This document shows, one piece after another, positions 6,904 through 10,738 of a DNA stretch of 10,738 nucleotides (positions are counted from its first letter, which is position 1; every line of letters begins with the position of its first letter). The DNA lies in contig CAKPJN010000015.1 of assembly GCA_934162665.1 (NCBI GenBank), positions 1-10,738 of the forward strand. Reading direction: 5' to 3'. The notes beneath the pieces were generated by a model. It ran no database searches. It was not told the DNA's origin and was given only the letters and a program-made list of their open reading frames with translations. This stretch comes from an uncultured Bacilli bacterium. Lineage in GTDB: Bacteria; Bacillota_I; Bacilli_A; RF39; UBA660. The position numbers and the translations under genes were made by a program.

Positions 6904-6930
6904 AAAAGAAGACTAGCTTCTTTTGTTTTT
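6904..6930. terminator. Bidirectional terminator between two convergent gene remnants
   Basis: AAAAGAAG (6904-6911) pairs with CTTCTTTT (6917-6924) around ACTAG, followed by GTTTTT on the plus strand, with an A run upstream that becomes a T run on the minus strand. It lies just after the AraC remnant and covers the stop codon (6913-6915, minus) of the permease remnant. Confidence 0.7.
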
Positions 6931-7134
6931 AATACTATTTTCAATCTTCTCAATAACAAAATACATAAGATAAGAAATAATACCTAATATTACAACACCA
7001 GTAAATACTAAATCAATATTAAATACCTGAGACCCATACATTATAAGATAGCCAAGTCCACTCTTAGAAACAAGTAATTCTCCCATTATAACTCCAATGT
7101 AAGCCATGTGGAGAGAACCTATAAATAAAAGCTT
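6913..7134 (-). pseudogene. ABC transporter permease (SsuC/TauC type), 3' fragment
   Basis: Read on the minus strand, the fragment gives YIGVIMGELLVSKSGLGYLI, then MYGSQVFNIDLVFTGVVILG and a membrane helix ending in a basic tail (EKIENSIKNKRS). This is the C-terminal end of the BPD_transp_1 permeases of nitrate/sulfonate/taurine-type importers, which are normally about 250 residues. Only ~64-73 residues remain. Open reading extends upstream of the internal Met as LLFIGSLHM to about 7134, then meets an in-frame TAA (7141-7143 on the plus strand). No Shine-Dalgarno precedes the Met at 7107. The EAA loop, the other helices, the ATPase and the binding protein are all missing, so this is debris of a deleted transporter operon. 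Confidence 0.85.
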
Positions 7135-7170
7135 TTTTGTTTAAGAACTTGTGAAGTTTGGAGGAATTAA

Positions 7171-7791
7171 ATGGGAAAAGCTAATTGTCCGTTTTGTAAT
7201 AGCAGAAATACATTTAATATTGCATATGGGTATTTAGGTAAAAAAAAGAAAAAGAAAAATTATATAGAACAAGAAGATATAGGTTTAAATGAATCATATC
7301 GTAAAGGTTTTGAAAAATATGATTTTGATGGTGAAAAATTAATAAGTCATTTACCAAATAGGTATTGTAAGGATTGTAAAAATACTTTTCAATCTAGAAA
7401 AGTTATGTATACAGTTGATATATCAGTTATTAATTTAATAATTAATATTGGAGATGATTATTATAGATATATATTTGATTTCAGAGATATGAATAATCCG
7501 AAATATACTATCAAAATTAATTGGATACCTATTAAAGAAAATATATCACTATGTATTAAAGATAGAAATAAAATACTATATAGTTTTAAAGAATATAAAC
7601 CTAATTTATGGCATGGACATTATGGAAAGAACTATAATTATAATAAATACTATTGGATATTAAAATGTACTTATTACAACGGTGTTGATTATGTAAAAAG
7701 TGGTAATGATAAAGTACCTGATAATTGGGAATGCTTTATCAAACCATTTAAAGAAATATTTAATGAAAATATTTTTGACTTAAAATCCTAG
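7171..7791 (+). CDS. Hypothetical protein with N-terminal zinc ribbon
   Basis: I do not recognise this 206-residue protein beyond a probable zinc site. CPFC (C6, C9) and YCKDC (C66, C69) form two CxxC knuckles typical of a zinc ribbon, but they are separated by a 56-residue insert containing KKKKKK and a charged stretch. The knuckle spacing suits a split ribbon. The remainder (80-206) is rich in Tyr, Trp and Ile and looks like beta strands (YRYIFDF, YTIKINWIP, YYWILKCTYYN). There is no signal peptide or membrane helix, so it should be cytoplasmic. GGAGG (7160-7164) precedes ATG 7171 at normal spacing. An A8 tract at 7240-7247, like those that break the zinc-ribbon pseudogene, is in frame here. 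It stands alone, ending in its own terminator; a role in nucleic acid binding is only a guess. Confidence 0.7.
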   Translation: MGKANCPFCNSRNTFNIAYGYLGKKKKKKNYIEQEDIGLNESYRKGFEKYDFDGEKLISHLPNRYCKDCKNTFQSRKVMYTVDISVINLIINIGDDYYRYIFDFRDMNNPKYTIKINWIPIKENISLCIKDRNKILYSFKEYKPNLWHGHYGKNYNYNKYYWILKCTYYNGVDYVKSGNDKVPDNWECFIKPFKEIFNENIFDLKS

Positions 7792-7807
7792 AAATAGGAT
7801 TTTTTTT
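7782..7807 (+). terminator. Intrinsic terminator with GAAA tetraloop
   Basis: AAAATCCTA (7782-7790) pairs perfectly with TAGGATTTT (7795-7803) around a GNRA-type GAAA loop, followed by T residues to 7807. The TAG stop (7789-7791) of the zinc-ribbon gene lies at the loop border. Confidence 0.85.
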
Positions 7808-7833
7808 ATAAAAATAAAGAAAGGGTGATTATA

Positions 7834-8613
7834 ATGTCTGTATTTAAAGTTGAAAAAACTAAAAATTTTACAATTATGAGTAATCACCATCTACAAAATA
7901 AAAATTTAAGTTTTAAAGCAAAAGGACTTCTTTCTTATATGTTATCATTACCTGATGATTGGGATTATTCACTTGCTGGACTTCTTGCTAATTCTAAAGA
8001 AAAAATAACTTCACTAAAAAGTGCATTGAATGAATTGAAACAAAATGGATACTTATCAGTTATTAAGTTAAATCCTAATCAAACAAAAAGCAAAAAATAT
8101 GAATATATTTATAATATATATGAAGAACCACATTTAGAACCATATATTCAAAAACAAGATATAGAAAACCTAGACATTGATTTTCAAGACTTTGAAAATC
8201 ATACACAACAAAGTACTAATAAACAAAATATTAAAAAACAAACAGATAAAGAAGATAAAACCAAAAATAATATTTTTGATGTTCATAATTTTTTAACTAT
8301 TGATTTAATTGATAGGAAATATATTACAAAAGATGATACTGATATTTATAATTATGACAAACTATTTAAAAACTTATTAAATGAATATGATACAAGCGAT
8401 ATTTTAATGATTTTGCACTATATTATACCAAGAGTACTAGATCGTGATTTTGTTGATGAGAATGGTGAGAAAATAGTTAATAAATTTGGTTATCTAAAAA
8501 ACTCTATTTTAAATAATATAATAAAACTTAAAAATAATGACCTTCTTTGGGATGAAGAATTAGGATGGTTTAAAGATAACGAGGAAGATATAGAAGAAGA
8601 AATAGAAATATAA
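7834..8613 (+). CDS. Initiator-like winged-helix (HTH_36-type) protein of plasmid/phage/ICE kind
   Basis: The first ~95 residues match the winged-helix domain found in replication-associated proteins of Firmicute plasmids, phages and ICEs: MSVFKVEKTKNFTIMSNHHL, then LSFKAKGLLSYMLSLPDDWD, and a second half (LKSALNELKQNGYL) that is the recognition helix and wing. A Gln/Lys/Asp-rich linker (about 100-148) leads to a helical C-terminal domain (150-245; LFKNLLNEYDTSDILMILHY and FGYLKNSILNNIIK) resembling a DnaD/RepA-like end, then an acidic tail (EEDIEEEIEI). An upstream in-frame GTG at 7825 lies within the RBS GGGTGAT, so ATG 7834 is the likely start (259 residues). No relaxase, primase or integrase is adjacent, so it may be a stray mobile-element gene. 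Binding to DNA is likely; a replication role is inference. Confidence 0.75.
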   Translation: MSVFKVEKTKNFTIMSNHHLQNKNLSFKAKGLLSYMLSLPDDWDYSLAGLLANSKEKITSLKSALNELKQNGYLSVIKLNPNQTKSKKYEYIYNIYEEPHLEPYIQKQDIENLDIDFQDFENHTQQSTNKQNIKKQTDKEDKTKNNIFDVHNFLTIDLIDRKYITKDDTDIYNYDKLFKNLLNEYDTSDILMILHYIIPRVLDRDFVDENGEKIVNKFGYLKNSILNNIIKLKNNDLLWDEELGWFKDNEEDIEEEIEI

Positions 8614-8614
8614 A

Positions 8615-8686
8615 ATGATAAAATTAATCAATATTATATGTGTTTATTTATTGTTATTCATTAAATATATTACAAAGTTAAAATGA
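8615..8686 (+). CDS. Possible 23-residue hydrophobic peptide
   Basis: One base after the initiator-like gene's stop (TAAAATG) an ORF encodes MIKLINIICVYLLLFIKYIT followed by KLK. It has one hydrophobic segment flanked by lysines and ends inside the terminator hairpin. No Shine-Dalgarno lies close by, so any translation would depend on coupling to the upstream gene. It could be a chance ORF in AT-rich DNA. Confidence 0.2.
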   Translation: MIKLINIICVYLLLFIKYITKLK

Positions 8687-8718
8687 GAATATGTTTTATT
8701 AGCATACTCTCATTTTTT
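8680..8718. terminator. Bidirectional terminator between convergent genes
   Basis: AAAATGAGA-TATG (8680-8693) pairs with CATA-TCTCATTTT (8703-8716) with one A/C mismatch and a 9-nt loop. A T run follows on the plus strand and an A/T stretch on the other. It serves the initiator-like gene on the plus strand. The TGA stop of the minus-strand regulator (8710-8712) lies in its right arm. Confidence 0.75.
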
Positions 8719-9162
8719 AATTTTTAAATTATTAGTTCCACCAACTAACCAATCCATAGAAACATTGTATGTTTTACAAATTGCATAAGCGTTCATAGTA
8801 GTTATTAAATTAAAACCAGTTTCATAATGACTATATGTAGTTTGTGAAATTCCACACTTTTCAGCAAATTTTAATTGTGATAGATTCAAACTATTTCTCA
8901 ATTCTTTCAATCTATTTCCTATTTGTTTTTTGTTAGTTTTAATTTTTCCATCATATTTAATATTCTTTCTAGTAAAACCAACAATAAAATCTAAAGAGAA
9001 ATTGTATAAATTACAGAACTTAATCAATTTATTAAAAGGAATTGGATTACTTGCAGTTTCCCAACCAGATATAGTTTTTCTACTAACACCAAATACAAAT
9101 CCAAGTTCTTCTTGTGTCATTTCTAATTCTTCTCTTGCGTACTTTAAATTATTATCTATCAT
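8710..9162 (-). CDS. Tandem double-HTH XRE-family repressor
   Basis: Two cro/C1-type helix-turn-helix domains lie in one 150-residue chain. The first (residues 3-61) has MTQEELGFVFGVSRKTISGW and ends FSLDFIVG. The second (80-141) has LSQLKFAEKCGISQTTYSHY and ends VSMDWLVGG. A short basic linker (63-79) joins them, and nothing else is present: no ligand, peptidase or membrane domain. Such a protein could bind two adjacent half-sites as a monomer, or bridge sites as a dimer. The start is fixed by AGGTGAT on the minus strand (9169-9175), 6 bases before ATG 9162. It is convergent with the initiator-like gene and divergent from the 168-residue unknown, a placement typical of phage- or ICE-style regulators controlling a divergent promoter. 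The target is unknown. Confidence 0.85.
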   Translation of the reverse strand: MIDNNLKYAREELEMTQEELGFVFGVSRKTISGWETASNPIPFNKLIKFCNLYNFSLDFIVGFTRKNIKYDGKIKTNKKQIGNRLKELRNSLNLSQLKFAEKCGISQTTYSHYETGFNLITTMNAYAICKTYNVSMDWLVGGTNNLKIKK

Positions 9163-9190
9163 ATTTCTATCACCTATAATAATTTTCCCA

Positions 9191-9256
9191 TTAAATTAAG
9201 ATTTAACCTTGAATGTCTGGTAAATAGGTTAGAAAAGATATATAATTGTATATAGT
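9191..9256. promoter_or_regulatory. Divergent control region with candidate operators
   Basis: The 127-bp gap between the divergent repressor and the 168-residue gene contains TTAAAT-N4-ATTTAA (9191-9206), TAACCT (9204-9209) paired with AGGTTA (9226-9231), and a near-palindrome ATATAATTGTATAT (9240-9253). The last overlaps the plus-strand -10 TATAAT (9241-9246). No good -35 is visible. These repeats are plausible binding sites for the tandem-HTH protein (inference), though some may be chance in AT-rich DNA. Confidence 0.45.
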
Positions 9257-9289
9257 AAGTTTAGGATTAAAGAAAAGGAGCTATAGTAT

Positions 9290-9796
9290 ATGAAAAACGA
9301 AAACAATGATTACGTAAATAAAATTACAAGAAAAATGGTATCTAGTTTAAGTCAAATTGTAGAAATACAAGAATATAATTTAGATGATTTAACTATATTA
9401 ATTAGAGATTTAAAAGAAAGTGAAAAGGAAAAAATAATTGAGGAAATAATAAATAATCAACTAATAGAATTAAAAGAAAAAACAGAGAAAAAAGTTATAA
9501 ATGTTTTTAAACAAGTTGATGAAATAACAGATTACTTTATTAAAGTATATGATGATTCCGATATTATTAATGAATCTGATGATATTGCAAATGATTTATT
9601 GTTTAAAGCACTAGGAAAAAATGGAAGAAAATTAGAGTTTCCTATAAATATTTCTTATATAAAAAATTATTGTTTATCTTCCAATATTAGTGATAATCAG
9701 TTATATGATTCATTAGTTTGGGTTGCTCTAAGATTAGTAGCAATTAATTATTGTATTAAATATTATGAGAATCTAGAAGAAGATAAAAACGAGTAG
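9290..9796 (+). CDS. Hypothetical acidic helical protein
   Basis: I do not recognise this 168-residue protein. It appears almost wholly alpha-helical. Residues 20-85 are a charged, probably coiled-coil stretch (LKESEKEKIIEEIINNQL, IELKEKTEKKVINVFKQV). An acidic segment DDSDIINESDD (88-98) follows, then a more hydrophobic C-terminal helix (LVWVALRLVAINYCIKYYEN, 142-161) that is probably buried rather than membrane-spanning. The only cysteines are C128 and C155, so no metal site is suggested. AAAAGGAG (9273-9280) precedes ATG 9290 with slightly long spacing. It is transcribed divergently from the tandem-HTH repressor and ends before a terminator, so it is probably that repressor's target. It might be an accessory, defence or mobile-element protein, but nothing in the sequence decides this. 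Confidence 0.65.
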   Translation: MKNENNDYVNKITRKMVSSLSQIVEIQEYNLDDLTILIRDLKESEKEKIIEEIINNQLIELKEKTEKKVINVFKQVDEITDYFIKVYDDSDIINESDDIANDLLFKALGKNGRKLEFPINISYIKNYCLSSNISDNQLYDSLVWVALRLVAINYCIKYYENLEEDKNE

Positions 9797-9883
9797 TAAA
9801 ATAGCAGTACCTCCTAAACTTACATATATTTAAAACAGACAATGTTAAAAAAAGAATAATCTATATATGTAATAATATCTTTT

Positions 9884-9916
9884 AGAATGAATTGTTAATA
9901 ATTTGTTCTTTTTTTT
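9884..9916 (+). terminator. Intrinsic terminator in the 9797-10017 gap
   Basis: AGAATGAATT (9884-9893) pairs with AATTTGTTCT (9900-9909) with two G-U pairs and loop GTTAAT, followed by T residues to 9916. Bases 9797-9883 hold nothing else I can identify. The rest of the gap holds the promoter and RBS of the next gene. Confidence 0.7.
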
Positions 9917-9955
9917 ACTAATTTTATTGGATATAATGATTAATAAAAAAATAAA

Positions 9956-9964
9956 TGTTATAAT
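9956..9964 (+). promoter_or_regulatory. Extended -10 promoter of the GyrI-like gene
   Basis: TGTTATAAT is a perfect TGn extended -10. A second TATAAT lies upstream at 9932-9937. No strong -35 is visible at either. The predicted start near 9971 gives a ~47-nt leader ending in RBS GGAGATG (10006-10012). Confidence 0.55.
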
Positions 9965-10017
9965 TAGAAAGACAAACAGATAAATAGTAATTTGTTAAAT
10001 AGATTGGAGATGTAAAT

Positions 10018-10656
10018 ATGGCTTTTGATTACAAAAAAGAATATAAGGAATTTTATATGCCAAAGAATAAACCTAGTATTATAGAAATTCCTAAAATGAA
10101 TTATATAGCAGTAAGAGGTACAGGAAATCCTAATGAAGAAAATGGAGATTATAAAAATACAATAGGTTTATTATATGGCATTGCTTATACAATAAAAATG
10201 AGTTATAAGGGTACACATAAAATAGATGGTTTCTTTGAATATGTTGTTCCACCACTTGAGGGCTTTTGGTGGCAAGATGGAATGAATGGAACAATTGATT
10301 ATAATAATAAGGGTGCAATGCACTTTATATCTATTATTAGATTACCAGATTTTGTAACAAAAGCAGACTTTGACTGGGCTATTGAAGAAGCAACTAAAAA
10401 GAAAAAACAAGATTTTTCAAGAGTCGAATTTTTAACCTATGATGAAGGAATATGTGTTCAATGTATGCACATTGGTAGTTATGATGATGAGCCAATAACA
10501 GTTGAGTTAATGCATAATTTTGCAAAAGAAAATGGATATGAATTAGATATAACGAATGCAAGATTACATCACGAAATATATTTAAGCGATCCAAGAAAAT
10601 GTGATGTAAGTAAATTAAAGACAGTTATAAGACACCCTATTAAAAAAATAAAGTAA
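10018..10656 (+). CDS. Stand-alone GyrI-like small-molecule-binding protein
   Basis: The protein matches the Firmicute family of stand-alone GyrI-like (SOUL/SbmC-fold) proteins. It starts FDYKKEYKEFYMPKNKPSII (3-22), then MNYIAVRGTGNPNEENGDYK (27-46), LLYGIAYTIKMSYKG (51-65), FFEYVVPPLEGFWW (72-85), and a second half with FLTYDEGICVQCMHIGSYDD (138-157) and LHHEIYLSDPRK (183-194). The two halves are the two pseudo-repeats of the fold around a ligand pocket. Some relatives, such as Listeria Lin2189, have been reported to hydrolyse cyclopropanoid toxins; the conserved EYVVPPLEG-WW patch and E186 are candidate pocket residues. No DNA-binding domain is attached. Length (212) is normal, and GGAGATG fixes the start. 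Detoxification or ligand sequestration is the best guess; the ligand is unknown. Confidence 0.85.
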   Translation: MAFDYKKEYKEFYMPKNKPSIIEIPKMNYIAVRGTGNPNEENGDYKNTIGLLYGIAYTIKMSYKGTHKIDGFFEYVVPPLEGFWWQDGMNGTIDYNNKGAMHFISIIRLPDFVTKADFDWAIEEATKKKKQDFSRVEFLTYDEGICVQCMHIGSYDDEPITVELMHNFAKENGYELDITNARLHHEIYLSDPRKCDVSKLKTVIRHPIKKIK

Positions 10657-10716
10657 AGTATAAATTACAATTTAGTAATTAGTTAGAAAAATAGTAATTT
10701 GAAAGTGAGATAATTT

Positions 10717-10738
10717 ATGAAGAAATATATATTAAATC
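10717..10738 (+). CDS. Start of a further gene, truncated by the window edge
   Basis: ATG 10717 is preceded at good spacing by AAGTGAG (10702-10708) and opens MKKYILN before the window ends. The basic start could begin a signal peptide, but too little is present to say. It lies 60 bases after the GyrI-like gene, with only a weak 6-bp hairpin lacking a T run between (10663-10680), so co-transcription is possible. Confidence 0.45.

Noticed and set aside
7825..7833. GTG start giving three extra residues on the initiator-like protein
   Set aside because: The GTG is part of the Shine-Dalgarno GGGTGAT; ATG 7834 has correct spacing and begins the conserved MSVFKVEK.
8930..9199. Plus-strand ORF of 89 codons
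   Set aside because: It is antisense to the tandem-HTH repressor, whose two HTH domains are unmistakable.
10130..10594. Minus-strand ORFs 10130-10318 and 10394-10594, rich in His/Leu/Tyr
   Set aside because: They are shadows of the GyrI-like gene, without RBS or domain.
9982..10701. 13-nt direct repeat AAATAGTAATTTG at 9982-9994 and 10689-10701, upstream of two consecutive genes
   Set aside because: The spacing to the start codons differs (23 versus 15 nt), and the low complexity makes chance likely; no regulatory element is claimed.
1..10738. CRISPR array, tRNA genes, riboswitches, insertion sequences or integrase
   Set aside because: No regularly spaced repeats, cloverleaf or T-loop GTTCRANNC signature in context, conserved riboswitch core, or transposase/recombinase motif could be found by eye.

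Overview
The window is strongly AT-rich. It opens with the last bases of a 23S rRNA gene and an unusually short 5S rRNA gene of about 108 nt. A 5S this short is typical of Mollicutes and their relatives. The Shine-Dalgarno sites are Bacillus-like (AGGTGAT, GGAGGTG), terminators are simple hairpins with T runs, and several promoters are extended -10 type. Together these suggest a low-GC Firmicute, probably an uncultured Bacilli/Mollicutes-related gut-type lineage (RF39- or Acholeplasma-like). The exact taxon is inference. Every intact gene encodes Trp with TGG, so the standard code is assumed.

Region 1 (1-1101): the 23S tail, 5S and an rRNA terminator, then a broken membrane-anchored zinc-ribbon gene. 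That gene has two +1 shifts, each in an identical G-T-A8 tract, and one in-frame TGA where Trp fits.

Region 2 (1142-3747): the t6A tRNA-modification cluster tsaE-tsaB-rimI-tsaD. An extended -10 promoter precedes tsaE, tsaE/tsaB/rimI overlap by 4 and 1 bases, and a 12-bp hairpin separates rimI from tsaD. TsaB, TsaD and TsaE install the threonylcarbamoyl group on A37 of ANN-decoding tRNAs. RimI is the linked N-acetyltransferase. This is the housekeeping core of the window.

Region 3 (3763-6516): a DUF1848 protein with a C-terminal Cx3Cx2C cysteine cluster, a small unrecognised protein, and a large membrane-anchored XRE regulator. The regulator's promoter carries an imperfect inverted repeat.

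Region 4 (6520-7140): a gene graveyard. It holds an AraC-type regulator with a lost start codon and a frameshift, and on the other strand the C-terminal remnant of a SsuC/TauC-type ABC permease. The two 3' ends share one hairpin.

Region 5 (7171-9916): an accessory-looking stretch of single-gene units between terminators. It has an unrecognised zinc-ribbon protein and an initiator-like winged-helix (HTH_36-type) protein resembling those of plasmids, phages and ICEs. A tandem double-HTH repressor runs on the minus strand, with an unrecognised acidic helical protein divergent from it. No integrase, relaxase, transposase or CRISPR array is visible.

Region 6 (9956-10738): a stand-alone GyrI-like ligand-binding protein with its own extended -10 promoter, then the first codons of another gene cut by the window edge.

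I see no tRNA, riboswitch or complete mobile element. The most notable points are the triple-lesion zinc-ribbon gene, the DUF1848 protein, the membrane-bound XRE regulator and the initiator/double-HTH/unknown gene set. None is proven to be a new system.
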